64,000 bases of DNA from JAIVJM01 sp963816985 (GCA_963816985.1 CAWFMF010000004.1:620001-684000), one strand, 5' to 3'. Shown: positions 52,075 through 61,381, counted from the first letter of the stretch. The notes: a model not told the origin generated them from the letters alone. Program-made: numbers and translations.

Positions 52075-55000
52075 TCAAAAATCAAACTTGAGCGCGAGTT
52101 GGAGTTGACGGGGTGTGACGAAGGTCGTCGTGCCCGACGCGGGCGAGCCGAAGGTGCGCGGCGTGCCGAAGGCGGTGAGCACGTTGGGGGCGGTGAGCGC
52201 GCCGTTCGCGCCGCCGGAGTAGTTGAAGAACGTGTTGTTGACGAGGGCCACGTTCGGGTGGTTGAAGACGTTGAAGGCTTCGAGGATGAGGCGCAGGCGC
52301 GTCGTCTCCGAAGTGCGGATGTTGCGCGTCAGGCGCGCGTCGAACTGGTAGACCGAGGGCGTCGTGAACTGGTTCCTCACGGTGCCGGGCAAACGGTCGT
52401 TCGAGCGGTTGCCGTCGTTGTTCGGGTCGCCGCCGACGAGCGCCGAGTAGGGGACGCCCGACTGGAACTGCGCGATGGTCGAGAAGGTGTAGTCGCTGAA
52501 GAGGGTGCGGGCCACGATGTTGTCGCTCCACTTGATGCGGCCCCACTCGTAGACGGGGCTGAAGACGAAGCGGTGGCGGATGTCGTTGTCCGAGCGCGCG
52601 TAGTCGAGGCCGGGGTTAATCTGGTTCTCGACGATCTTGGCGTCGTCCGCGCCGACGACGACGATGGTCTGGTCGGGCCGGTCGTCCTCGGCCTTGGCGA
52701 AGGTGTAGGCGGCGAGGAACTGGAAGCCGCGCGTCAGGCGCTGCGTCGCCTGCAAGGCGAGGCCGTGGTAGGCGGACTTGCCCGCGCTCTCGAAGAGGCT
52801 GATGCGGTTGTATGACTGCCCGCTCGTCCGCGTGATGGGCCGCGCACCCGTGAAGCGTTGGAACGTGTAGGTCTGCGCGTCCGGCCCGGTGCGCGCGAAG
52901 GCGACGGGCGCGGGGAGGTTGATGTCGCGCGTGCGCGTCAGGTGGACGCCCCTGTAGAAGAGGTAGGTGGCCGAGAGGCTGAGGTTGTTCAAGACTTCGC
53001 GCTCGACGCCGAAGCGGCCCTGCTGGACGTAGGGCTGAACGTAGTCGTCGGCGAAGACGAAGAGATTCGGGTTGGCCGAGAAGCCTGCCGGGGGCGCGGT
53101 CAGGATGTTCGGGTAGGTGACGACGGCGTTGACTTCGTTGGCCGGGGTCGCCGTGTTGTCAGAGATGTTGATGCCGGTGACGTTGATGCCGTTCTGCGAG
53201 TGAACGGTGCCGAGGACGATGGCGGGCGTGCGGTTGTAGTAGATGCCGTAGCCGCCGCGCACGACCGTCCGCGCGTCCGGCGAGTAGGAGAAGCCGACGC
53301 GCGGCGCGAGGTTGTTCTTGTCGCTCGGACAGAGGCCCGTGTCCACGCCGTTCGAGAGCAGGAGTGTGTCGGGGTTTCTGACGGGCGGGCAGGCGAGCTT
53401 CTGGTAGTCGTAGCGCACGCCGAGGTTGAGCGTCAGCCCCGGCGTCACGCGCCAGTCGTCCTGCGCGTAGAAGGCGTATTCGGAGATGTTGGGCTCGGTC
53501 GTCCCTCCGGTCGTCCCCGGCCCGGCGAAGTTCTGCGTGTAGGCCGAGGGCAGGTTGTTGGCGAAGGCCGTGAAACTGGGGAACGTGTAGGAGCCGCTGA
53601 AGAGGCCGGGGAAGAAGTTGAGGATGCGGTCGAAGTTGAAGTCGAGACCGACCTTGTAGTTGCTGCGCCCCGAAACGTAAGAGATGTTGTCAATGAACTG
53701 GACGCGCTTGATGGTCGTCTCGCGCGGGCTGAAGTTGTTTCGACCGATGCTCAAGTTGACGCCGCCGAGCGTGTTGATGACGGCTTCGGGCGCGTCGCTG
53801 TTGGCCTCGCCCGGCTCCTTGTCGCGCGCGAACTGGAAGCGGAACTCGTTGACCAACTTCTGCGTCAAAGTCGAAGCCAGAGTGCCGGAGAGCGTGTCGC
53901 TCTTGACGACGCTATCGCCCGAATGCTCCTCGACGCTCTGCGGGCCGTTGTTCTCGTTGTTGCGGCCCGTGAAGCCCTGATGGTTGTAGCGCAGGGAGAG
54001 CTGGTTGCTTGAGTTGATGGTGATGTCGGTCTTGGCGAGGATCACGTTCTGATTGCGACCGACCTGATACACGTCGAGTTTGGGGAGCAGGACGTTGCGC
54101 GCCGCGACGGGTGCGGTCGTGACGTTCGGCACGTCCAAGACCTGCGGCACGTCGGAGCGTTGGCCGTCGTAGGTGAAGAAGAAGAAGGCGCGGTTCTTGA
54201 CGATGGGGCCGCCGATGCGCCCGCCGAACTGGTTGATGCGCGAGGGCGGTCGCTTGTTCGGCTGCCCGCGCCGCGACTGGTTGGCCTTCGTCACGGGGTC
54301 GTTGGCGTTCAAAGACTCGTCGCGGAAATACTCGAAGAGCCCGCCGTGGAAGGCGTTTGTCCCCGATTTGGTGACGACGTTGATGACCGCCCCGCCCGCG
54401 CGCCCGAACTCCGCCGAGAAGCCGTTCTGGTTGACCTGAAATTCCTGCACCGACTCTTCCGAGAACTGGTAAGGCGGTCGCACGCCGCCGCGCCCTAGAG
54501 GCCTGACCGAAGAAGGTGTTGTTGTTGTCCACGCCGTCAACCTGAAGGCTGTTGAAGGTTCCGCGCTGGCCGCCGACCGAAAGGTCTCCGCCCCGCGGGT
54601 CGCGCGTCACGCCGGGAGAGAGCGTGGCGAAGTCCTGAAAGTTTCGACCGTTGATGGGCAGGTTCTCGATGGAGTTCTGGTTGATGGTCGTGGCAACGGA
54701 GGTGCGCGTCGTCTCGACGACGGGAGCCTCGCCCGTGACGGTCACTTCGGTGCGCGCGCCCGCCACGCCGAGCGTCGGGTCGAGCGAGACGGTCGAGCCG
54801 ACCGTGACGGTCACTTCCGGCACTTCGGAGGCGGCGAAGTTTGCCGCCGAGGTCTTGACCGAGTACTTGCCCGGCGGCAAAAGGATGATGCGGTAGTTGC
54901 CTTCGTCGTCGGTCGTGGCGGTGCGTTCGAGCCCGGTCGCATTGTTGGTCGCCGTGACGGACGCGCCGGGGACGACCGCGCCGTTGGGGTCGAGCACGCG

Positions 55001-55117
55001 CCCCTCGACGTTGCCGGTCGTCGCCTGCGACTGCGCGAAGGTCGCCATCGCCAGGCAGGCGCAGCACACCGCCAGCGCGACGAGGCGCGCGAGAACTGGG
55101 GAGAAGTTTCTCAGCAT
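52075..55117 (-). CDS. Oar-like TonB-dependent receptor with carboxypeptidase-like regulatory domain, frameshifted
   Basis: The start is the ATG at 55117 with AGAGGAATC upstream. A signal peptide (1-28) is followed by a CarboxypepD_reg-like beta-sandwich (GNVEGRVLDPNGAVVPGASV), the linker VTVTGEAPVVETTRTSVATT, and a plug domain (LPINGRNFQDFATLSPGVTR, VDGVDNNNTFFGQ). The frame breaks at 54494-54500, where one extra base separates FFGQAS from GRGGVRPPYQFSEESVQEFQ. The rest is an Oar/TonB-type barrel ending QLQLALKFDF. The combined length is about 1014 residues, the usual size of this acidobacterial outer membrane group. Uptake of complex carbohydrate or peptide is the usual guess. The break looks like a sequence error. 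Confidence 0.85.
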
Positions 55118-55289
55118 AGATTCCTCTGTGGGTGTTTGAGTTCGGTCGTATGTGTGTGTGGGACGATGCCGCCGGGCAGCACTTCGAACCCTTGCGTTCT
55201 TGAACGCCGGGATACTATGCCGAGCGGGAGCGCGTGGTCAAGACAATTAAGAGTGGCGCACGCGGCACTACTTAGAATCCGTTTCAAAA

Positions 55290-55363
55290 CTGTAGGGGCA
55301 GGGCTTGTCCCTGCCCGAATGTCTATGTCGCCACACGGGCAGGGACAAGCCCTGCCCCTACAG
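55290..55363. repeat. Perfect 28-bp-arm hairpin, dispersed element copy 2
   Basis: The arms are the same as in the hairpin at 24438-24508; only the loop differs. Here it lies between two genes on the same strand, upstream of the TonB receptor and downstream of the glycosyltransferase. Confidence 0.9.
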
Positions 55364-55396
55364 ACTTCACGCGCGTTGAAGGTTTGAAACTCACTC

Positions 55397-57019
55397 TTAC
55401 CTTCTGCCGACGGCGACGGGGCGGAGCGCTTCGAGCCAGCGGCGGACGCCGGAGGTTTGGAGCAGGCTCATCACGCCCATGTAGCCGTAGCCGAAGCAGA
55501 AGAGCGAGAGGAAAGGGATCGTCCCCCACATCTCCATCCGCGCGGCGTAAGCGATGGCGAGCAGGAAGTAGGCGGCGAACGAAAGCTCGAAGAGCGGGAG
55601 CCAGCCGCGCCCGCGCCGGTACTTCTTGCGCTTCCACGTCTCGTCTGATGTGCCCTCGACCTTGTACTTCGGCGTGCGGACGAACTCGGTCTTGATGCCG
55701 AGCACGGCTTCGAGCACGGCGCGCGCGTTCGAGAAGGCAAGGCCGATGCCGAGGCCCATGACGAGCGGGAGATGCAGGAGTCTGCGGCGCGAGTGCGGTC
55801 GGTCGAGATACCAGATGGCCGAGCCGTAGAAGAGGACGACCGAGACGGTCGAGAAGAACAGCAGCGGCACGTCCAAAAGCATGAGGTGATAGAACCCTTG
55901 ATTGTAGCGGACGAGCAGGAGCGGGAATTGAAGCAGGCTCGTCAAGATCATCAAGGGGTAACTGATGTTGCCGGTAAGGCGGAAGAGCATCTCTAACTTG
56001 ACTCGCGTCGGCAAGTCCGCGCGCCAGATGCGCGGGTAGAGTTTGAGTCCGACTTCCGTCACGCCCTTCGCCCAGCGGCGCTGCTGCGCCTTGAAGGCGT
56101 TAATCTCGACGGGCACTTCCGAGGGCGCGTCTTCGTCCAGGAGATAGACGAAGCGCCAGCCCATGAGCTGCGCGCGGAAACTGAGGTCTGTGTCCTCGGT
56201 GAGCGTGTCGTGCTGCCAGCCGCCCGAAAGTTCAATCGTCCGCCGCCGCCAGATGCCCGCCGTCCCGTTGAAGTTGAAGAAGCCGCCCGTCCGGTTCCTG
56301 ACCGTCTGCTCGACGACGAAGTGGCCGTCGAGGAGGATGGTCTGGAGGCGCGTCAGAAGGTTGTAAGAGCCGTTGATATGCGACCAACGCATCTGCGCGC
56401 AGCCGACGAGCGGGTCGCTGAAGAAGTGGACGAGTTTTCTGAGACAGTCGGGGCGCGGCACGAAGTCCGCGTCGAAGATGGCGACCAGCTCGCCCGTGGC
56501 GGTCTTGAGCCCGTGCTCTAACGCGCCCGCCTTGAAGCCCTCGCGGTCTTCGCGGTGGACGTAGACAATCGGGAAGCCCTCCGCCTTGTAACGCTCGACC
56601 GCCGCGCGCGCGACCTCGCACGTCTCGTCGGTCGAATCGTCGAGGACTTGAATTTCCATGCGCTCGCGCGGGTAGTCAATCGCCGTCACGGCGGCGAGCA
56701 GTCGCTCGACGACGTACATCTCGTTGAAGAGCGGGAGTTGGACGGTGACGGCGGGCAGCTCTTCTTCGTTGAAGAGCGCGCGGGGGCGCGGGGCGACGCG
56801 GCGGTAGCGCCAGAAGTCTATGACCTGCTTGATGCGATAAGCGCCGTAGAGCGCGAGCACCGAGAGGACTGCGAAGTAGAGAGAGAGGATCGTCCAGTCG
56901 AAGGCATCGAGGCGGTAGAGCGGGCTGATGTTCTCCGCCGTCTTCCAGACGGCCTCCTCGACGTAGGTGCGGAAGAGCGGGTCGCTCTGCGCGGCGAAGA
57001 AAGTTGTGTTCAAAGACAT
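55397..57019 (-). CDS. Family 2 glycosyltransferase, cellulose-synthase/CslA-like
   Basis: 540 residues. The start codon at 57019 has AGAGAGGCG upstream. One membrane helix (about 43-62) comes first. The catalytic GT2 domain has LPLFNEMYVVERLL, the first Asp pair LDDSTDET, FDADFVPRPD, the acceptor-site TEDTDLSFRAQL and the QxxRW motif in AQQRRWAKG. Several C-terminal membrane helices (about 355-520) complete the layout. This is the processive beta-glucan/mannan synthase family, which makes a polysaccharide and passes it through the inner membrane. The gene stands apart from other polysaccharide genes here. Confidence 0.9.
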   Translation of the reverse strand: MSLNTTFFAAQSDPLFRTYVEEAVWKTAENISPLYRLDAFDWTILSLYFAVLSVLALYGAYRIKQVIDFWRYRRVAPRPRALFNEEELPAVTVQLPLFNEMYVVERLLAAVTAIDYPRERMEIQVLDDSTDETCEVARAAVERYKAEGFPIVYVHREDREGFKAGALEHGLKTATGELVAIFDADFVPRPDCLRKLVHFFSDPLVGCAQMRWSHINGSYNLLTRLQTILLDGHFVVEQTVRNRTGGFFNFNGTAGIWRRRTIELSGGWQHDTLTEDTDLSFRAQLMGWRFVYLLDEDAPSEVPVEINAFKAQQRRWAKGVTEVGLKLYPRIWRADLPTRVKLEMLFRLTGNISYPLMILTSLLQFPLLLVRYNQGFYHLMLLDVPLLFFSTVSVVLFYGSAIWYLDRPHSRRRLLHLPLVMGLGIGLAFSNARAVLEAVLGIKTEFVRTPKYKVEGTSDETWKRKKYRRGRGWLPLFELSFAAYFLLAIAYAARMEMWGTIPFLSLFCFGYGYMGVMSLLQTSGVRRWLEALRPVAVGRR

Positions 57020-57212
57020 CGCCTCTCTTAACTTCTCGAAATAAATGCAAACGGGCGACGCCCTTCAAACCGCAGAGCGCCGCCCGCTTAGATGCACGAA
57101 CCGCAGCCGTCGAGATGCCCGCGCTTCGGAAAACGCGGACGGCGAGTGTCCGCGCGCCCCACCTCACTCGCGGCGCGCGCGGACGCTCGATGGTTCCCTG
57201 CCCTCGACGCCC

Positions 57213-57719
57213 TTAAGAGCCCTGGCCGAACGTGCCGCCGCCGCCGCCCGCCGGGCCGCCGCCGAAGCCGCCCGCCGCCGGGGGAGGAGGAGGAGGCGCA
57301 GCCGCGCCCTTGCCGAAGATGGGCACGCCGATGAGACCGCCGATGGTCGCGCAGACCACGAGCCCGATGGCGACCATCAGGATGCCGACGACCGCGAGCG
57401 CCATGCCCGTGAAGGGAACGTCCACGCCGGTCTGACGAATCTGCGCCATCTGCGCTTCCATCTGCGCCATGCCGACGAGCAGCATGAGCGGGATGCCGAT
57501 GATGGCGTAGACGATGGCGGCGACGCCGCCCGTCATCGCGCCGAGTACCGCGCCGTCGGCGGGCTGCATCGGCGTCCGCGTGTTCTTGATGTAGAGGTAG
57601 ACGGCTAAGATACCGCCGCCGATGGCCCACAGGCAGCAGCACGAACTAACGAAGGGGATCACGGACAGCACCCCGGCGACCACGCCGCCGATGAGTGCCG
57701 CTTTGGTTCTCTCGTTCAT
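57213..57719 (-). CDS. Four-helix membrane protein with Gly/Pro-rich tail
   Basis: 168 residues. AALIGGVVAGVLSVIPFVSS and CCCLWAIGGGILAVYLYIKN give two close hydrophobic segments with three adjacent cysteines, and GAMTGGVAAIVYAIIGIPLM and VVGILMVAIGLVVCATIGGL two more. The C-terminal 30 residues are Gly/Pro-rich (PPPPPPAAGGFGGGPAGGGG) and likely disordered. The protein is an integral membrane protein of unknown function. I do not recognise a family with certainty. It lies between the glycosyltransferase and the DUF2085 gene on the same strand. Confidence 0.75.
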   Translation of the reverse strand: MNERTKAALIGGVVAGVLSVIPFVSSCCCLWAIGGGILAVYLYIKNTRTPMQPADGAVLGAMTGGVAAIVYAIIGIPLMLLVGMAQMEAQMAQIRQTGVDVPFTGMALAVVGILMVAIGLVVCATIGGLIGVPIFGKGAAAPPPPPPAAGGFGGGPAGGGGGTFGQGS

Positions 57720-57809
57720 CTAGCACTTTCTCCTTCAAAAATTTTCTTAAAGCTCAGGCTTGGGAAACTTCGCGAACTGCACGCGCGAGACACGAAACTG
57801 ACAGTGCGC

Positions 57810-58382
57810 TCACGCCCTCGATCCTTTGACTACGGAACGCGTCTGAAAGGGTCGCCGGAGGTCTCTCGTGAACAGGTCGGCGAGCCCCGGCAAGATGAAA
57901 AAGGCGGACGCCGCGCCGAGCAGGAGCGCGGTCGAGAAGCGCGACGCGTGCGTGTTCTCCCACACGCCGGACACGCCGAGCAGAAAGTCGAGCGTCGTCG
58001 GGAGCGCCGCCAGAAAGAGCCACCCGCGCGGCGGCGCGTCCGTGCGCGCGAGCGGGCGGCGCAGCAGAGGGTACGTCAGGAACCCGACAGCCGCCCCCAC
58101 GTAGAGCCCCGCGCAACGCGCGCAGACCGCGAGCGGGAACCCCCACAAATGAAAAGAACGCTCCGGTATCTGGTGGCACGCCGCGCCGAAAAGTTGGTAG
58201 ACGGCCCGTGACAGAAGCAGAGACCCTTGTGCCCTCAGCGCCGGCGCGAGCGCGACGAGTCCTAACACCACGAGCCCGAACGCCGACGCACAAACCCACG
58301 CCGTCACACCCGCCCGCCGCCGCCTCGCGGCCTCTTCGCCCGCCGCGACCTGCGGGACGTATTCGGAAATCAAAGAAGGCAT
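57810..58382 (-). CDS. DUF2085-family membrane protein
   Basis: 190 residues. Several membrane helices surround the family signature ACHQIPERSFHLWGFPLAVC and ARCAGLYVGAAVGFLTYPLL (about 65-105): a His/Cys-rich loop typical of DUF2085, then a helix LFLAALPTTLDFLLGVSGVW. The cysteines (CHQ, CARC) suggest a metal or redox role, but the family's function is unknown. The ATG at 58382 has a poor ribosome site; it lies next to the left arm of a heptad repeat. It is co-directional with GlpX, 111 bp apart. Confidence 0.8.
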   Translation of the reverse strand: MPSLISEYVPQVAAGEEAARRRRAGVTAWVCASAFGLVVLGLVALAPALRAQGSLLLSRAVYQLFGAACHQIPERSFHLWGFPLAVCARCAGLYVGAAVGFLTYPLLRRPLARTDAPPRGWLFLAALPTTLDFLLGVSGVWENTHASRFSTALLLGAASAFFILPGLADLFTRDLRRPFQTRSVVKGSRA

Positions 58383-58386
58383 AAGA

Positions 58387-58503
58387 CGATTTTGGATTTT
58401 AGATTTCGGATTTTGGATTGTTCGAGCTTCTGAAGTTGAACGTCAGGCATCCGGCTTCGAGCTGAAGCAGCACGCTAATCCAAAATCCGAAATCTAAAAT
58501 CGA
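58387..58503. repeat. Inverted heptad-repeat hairpin (GATTTTG word) after glpX
   Basis: GATTTTG, GATTTTA, GATTTCG, GATTTTG (58387-58420) face AATCCAAAATCCGAAATCTA and onward (58476-58503). On the minus strand the right arm supplies the TAG stop of GlpX. The loop also has facing GAGCTTC/GAAGC words. Confidence 0.85.
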
Positions 58504-59540
58504 ATCACGGTGTCGGGGCCGCCCTCGACGTGGACAGTGTCAACGAAGCGGATGTGGCGCGACTCGGTGGTCATGATGAGCGAGTGGGTGCGCTTGCCCG
58601 CGCCGAAGAAGCGGACGCCGCGCAGGAGCGAGCCGTCGGTGACGCCGGTCGCCGCGAAGATGATCTTCTTGCCGGGCGCGAGGTCGTTGGTGTCGTAGAT
58701 TTTGTTGGGGTCGTTGATGCCCATCTCGCTGAGGCGCGCGAGCACCTCGGCCTCCGGCGGAACCTTGTCCTTGTCCACGCCGAGGCGTTCGTGGTCGTAG
58801 ACGAGCCGCGCCAGTATCTCGCCGTTCAAGCACTTCATGGCCGCCGCCGTCAGCACCCCTTCGGGCGCGCCGCCGATGCCCATCAGGGCGTGGATGTTCG
58901 TGCCCGCGACCGCCGCCGAGATGCCCGCCGAGAGGTCTCCGTCGCCGATGAGGCGGATGCGCGCCCCGGCGTCGCGCACGTCCTGAATGAGTTTCCGGTG
59001 GCGCGAGCGTTCGAGCACGATGACGGTCAGGTCTTCGATGTCGCGGCCCAGACGGCGGGCGATGGCCTTGAGGTTGTCTTTGACGGGCGCGTCAATGTCT
59101 ATCGCGCCGCGCGACGAAGGCCCGACGACGATCTTGTCCATGTAGATGTCGGGCGCGTTGAGGAGCCCGCCGCGCTCCGAGGCGGCGAGGACGGCGATGG
59201 CGTTGTTCGCGCCGAGCGCGCAGAGGTTCGTCCCCTCCAAAGGGTCAACGGCGATGTCCACCTCCGGGTACTCCGCGAGCACCTCTTTGGGCGCGCGCCA
59301 GCCGGAGCCGACCTCCTCGTCAATGTAGAGCATGGGCGCGTCGTCGCGCTCGCCCTCGCCGATGACGATGCGGCCACGCATCGGCACGGCGTCCATCTGC
59401 TCGCGCATCGCCTCGACGGCGACCTGATCGGAATACTTGCGTTCGCCCTGCCCCATCGTCCGCGCCGAGGCGATGGCCGCGGCCTCGCACACGCTCAGGA
59501 AATCCAGCGAGAGGTTGACGCTGTTCCACTCTTGACCCAT
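58494..59540 (-). CDS. glpX: Fructose-1,6-bisphosphatase class II
   Basis: 348 residues, normal for the family. It hydrolyses fructose 1,6-bisphosphate to fructose 6-phosphate in gluconeogenesis; some members also take sedoheptulose 1,7-bisphosphate. Motifs: VIGEGERDDAPMLY near 60, VDPLEGTNLCALGANNAIAV near 98 (the metal-binding DPxxGTN), VIVLERSRHRKLIQDV and MGIGGAPEGVLTAAAMKCL near 220, and GVTDGSLLRGVRFFG near 300. The start has GGAG upstream. The TAG stop and the last codons (VIRF) belong to the heptad repeat. Cytosolic. Confidence 0.94.
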   Translation of the reverse strand: MGQEWNSVNLSLDFLSVCEAAAIASARTMGQGERKYSDQVAVEAMREQMDAVPMRGRIVIGEGERDDAPMLYIDEEVGSGWRAPKEVLAEYPEVDIAVDPLEGTNLCALGANNAIAVLAASERGGLLNAPDIYMDKIVVGPSSRGAIDIDAPVKDNLKAIARRLGRDIEDLTVIVLERSRHRKLIQDVRDAGARIRLIGDGDLSAGISAAVAGTNIHALMGIGGAPEGVLTAAAMKCLNGEILARLVYDHERLGVDKDKVPPEAEVLARLSEMGINDPNKIYDTNDLAPGKKIIFAATGVTDGSLLRGVRFFGAGKRTHSLIMTTESRHIRFVDTVHVEGGPDTVIRF

Positions 59541-59900
59541 GCCGTTACGCTCCGCAGCCGTCTAGGATTTTGCCGTCTGAACTTCCGCCGTGAATTGAAT
59601 TGCTGGCGACTGGATAGGCAGAGGCATACTAGCAGAGAGCGCGCCGAATTGATAGAGTCAAAACTTTAAGGTGAAGCGCCGGAGGCGCGGAAGAATTTAG
59701 CCCACGGCGCGAGCCGTGGGAATGTATAGAACGAAAATATAAGAGCCCCGGAGGGGCGAAAGAAAACCGACGTTCCGCGAGCGCGTGTCGGTTTTCTTTC
59801 GCCCCTCCGGGGCTCGACTTTCTTTCCCGCCTGATACCCACGGCTGACGCCGTGGGCTAAATTCTTCCGCCCCCTTCGGGGGCTCTGTGCGCCTCCGTCC
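59541..59900. other. Intergenic region dominated by a nested palindrome
   Basis: A 360-bp gap between two minus-strand genes. A nested palindromic element fills 59671-59885. The left part (59541-59670) has no clear open frame and probably carries the glpX promoter, which I could not place. Confidence 0.6.
59671..59885. repeat. Nested palindromic element, copy 3
   Basis: Outer arms GGAAGAATTTAGCCCACGGC with GAGCCGTGGG (59689-59720) face CCCACGGCTGACGCCGTGGG with CTAAATTCTTCC (59837-59868). Inner arms GAGCCCCGGAGGGGCGAAAG (59743 on) face CTTTCGCCCCTCCGGGGCTC (to 59814), with an additional ACCGACG/CGTGTCGGT stem at the centre. It is the best preserved copy of the design seen at 28909. Confidence 0.88.
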
Positions 59901-61136
59901 TTAATCCGCCGCCACGGTGTCGCGCGACTCGGCGGGGCGGTAGGGCGGGAGGGACTTGCGGGCGGACTTCTCGCCTTTGAGTCCGAGCGCCCAGTCGGCC
60001 TGCATGAGCGTGTGGATGTCGCGCGTGCCCTCGTAGATGACCGCCGCCTTGCAGTTGCGCAGATAACGCTCGACGGGGTAGTCGTTCGAGTAGCCGTTCG
60101 CGCCGTGCACTTCAATCGCCATCGAGGCGGCCTTCTCGCTGCGGATGGTCGCCTGCCACTTGGCGAGCGAAGTCGCGCGCGCGTTCGGCTTCCCCTCGTT
60201 CTTCAAGTAACCGGCGCGCAGCCACAGCAGGTGCGACATCTGGTAGTCGGATTCCATCTCGGCGATCTTCTGTTTGACGAGCTGGTGGTGGGCGATCTTC
60301 GTCCCGAAGGTTTCGCGCTCTAAGGCGTAGGCGACCGAGGCGTCGCGCGAGGCGCGGATGATGCCGGTCGCGCCCGCCGCGACGGTGTAGCGGCCCTGCT
60401 CAAGTGCGAACATCGCGATCTTGAAGCCCTCGCCCTCTTCGCCGACCAGGTTCTCGGCGGGCACGCGCACGTCCTGCAAGGAGAAGTAGCCGGTGTTGCC
60501 CGCGCGGATGCCGAGCTTGCCGTGAATCGTGCCGGAAGAGAAGCCCTTCATCGAACGCTCGACGATGAAGCAGGACATCCCCGTGTGGTCGCGTTGGCGG
60601 CGCTTCTCCTCGTCCGTCCAGCAGAAGAAGAGGAAGTTGTCGGCCACGTCGCCCGCCAAACTTATCCACATCTTCTCGCCGTTCAAGACCCACTCGTCGC
60701 CCTCGCGTCGCGCCGTCGAGCGCGCGCCCACGACATCACTGCCCGCGCCCGGCTCGGTCAGCCCGTAGGTCGCAATCTTCTCGCCCTTGGCCTGCGGGAC
60801 GAGGTACTTCTGCTTCTGCTCCTCAGTCCCCCACGTGTAGAGCGTCATCGAGTTGAGCCCCGTATGGACGCTCATGATGACGCGCATAAAAGTGTCCACG
60901 GCTTCGAGTTCTTCGCAGACCAGGCCGAGCGAGATGTAGTCGAAGCCCGCGCCGCCGTACTCTTCGGGGATGCAGACGCCGAGGAGGTTAAGCTCGGCCA
61001 TCTTGTCGAGGATGGTGCGGTCGAACTGCTGCTTCTCGTCCAAGTCCTTGATGCGCGGCGCGACCTCCTTCTGCGCGAAGTCGCGGACGGTCTGGCGGAT
61101 GGCCTTGTGGTCTTCGGTCAGTTCAAAGTCAATCAT
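59901..61136 (-). CDS. Acyl-CoA dehydrogenase
   Basis: 411 residues from the ATG at 61136 with GAGG 5 nt upstream. The layout is that of acyl-CoA dehydrogenases: an N-terminal helical domain, the FAD-binding segment TYGLTEPGAGSDVVGARSTA (about 124-143), the beta domain with GEKMWISLAGDVADN, and C-terminal helices with GRYTVAAGATGIIRASRDAS. The usual catalytic base is Glu in VIYEGTRDIHTLMQ (near residue 375). It oxidises acyl-CoA to enoyl-CoA with an electron-transfer flavoprotein. The substrate chain length is not known. No other beta-oxidation gene is adjacent. Confidence 0.93.
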   Translation of the reverse strand: MIDFELTEDHKAIRQTVRDFAQKEVAPRIKDLDEKQQFDRTILDKMAELNLLGVCIPEEYGGAGFDYISLGLVCEELEAVDTFMRVIMSVHTGLNSMTLYTWGTEEQKQKYLVPQAKGEKIATYGLTEPGAGSDVVGARSTARREGDEWVLNGEKMWISLAGDVADNFLFFCWTDEEKRRQRDHTGMSCFIVERSMKGFSSGTIHGKLGIRAGNTGYFSLQDVRVPAENLVGEEGEGFKIAMFALEQGRYTVAAGATGIIRASRDASVAYALERETFGTKIAHHQLVKQKIAEMESDYQMSHLLWLRAGYLKNEGKPNARATSLAKWQATIRSEKAASMAIEVHGANGYSNDYPVERYLRNCKAAVIYEGTRDIHTLMQADWALGLKGEKSARKSLPPYRPAESRDTVAAD

Positions 61137-61270
61137 GTGTGCCTCGTAAATTTATAAGTAAGGTCGGAAGATCGTCTTTCGCAGGGCGCACGGTGTGGCA
61201 CTGCCTTCGCGGAGCGAGGGATGCGAACGGAGCAGTTTACCACCGCCGCGCGTCGTCCACGAAACGGGCG

Positions 61271-61381
61271 TCAACGGCGGCGCGCGTTGTGGAAAAGCGG
61301 CTTGAGGACGAAATCATTAACCAGCAGCGAGCGCCACAGGAGGAAGCCGGGCGAGGTCAGCGCCTGGAAGTCGCGCCTCAA
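61271..61381 (-). CDS. Possible 36-residue protein overlapping the CCA-transferase stop
   Basis: A TTG at 61381 overlaps the TGA of the upstream gene (TTGA) and opens 36 codons: RRDFQALTSPGFLLWRSLLV then NDFVLKPLFHNARRR. AAGGGGG lies about 11 nt before it. The sequence is amphipathic and not low-complexity, so translational coupling to the CCA gene is possible. No family is recognised and it may be chance. Confidence 0.3.
   Translation of the reverse strand: MRRDFQALTSPGFLLWRSLLVNDFVLKPLFHNARRR

Noticed and set aside
13715..54540. Programmed ribosomal frameshifting in the five broken genes
   Set aside because: The sites do not share a slippery sequence or downstream structure, and the gene families are not known for it. 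A sequence error or recent inactivation is simpler.
55397..57019. Complete cellulose synthesis operon
   Set aside because: Only one glycosyltransferase is present. No BcsB-like, BcsC-like or endoglucanase gene and no PilZ domain is seen next to it.
59541..59670. tRNA or other RNA gene before the nested palindrome
   Set aside because: No cloverleaf pattern or conserved T-loop sequence could be made out.
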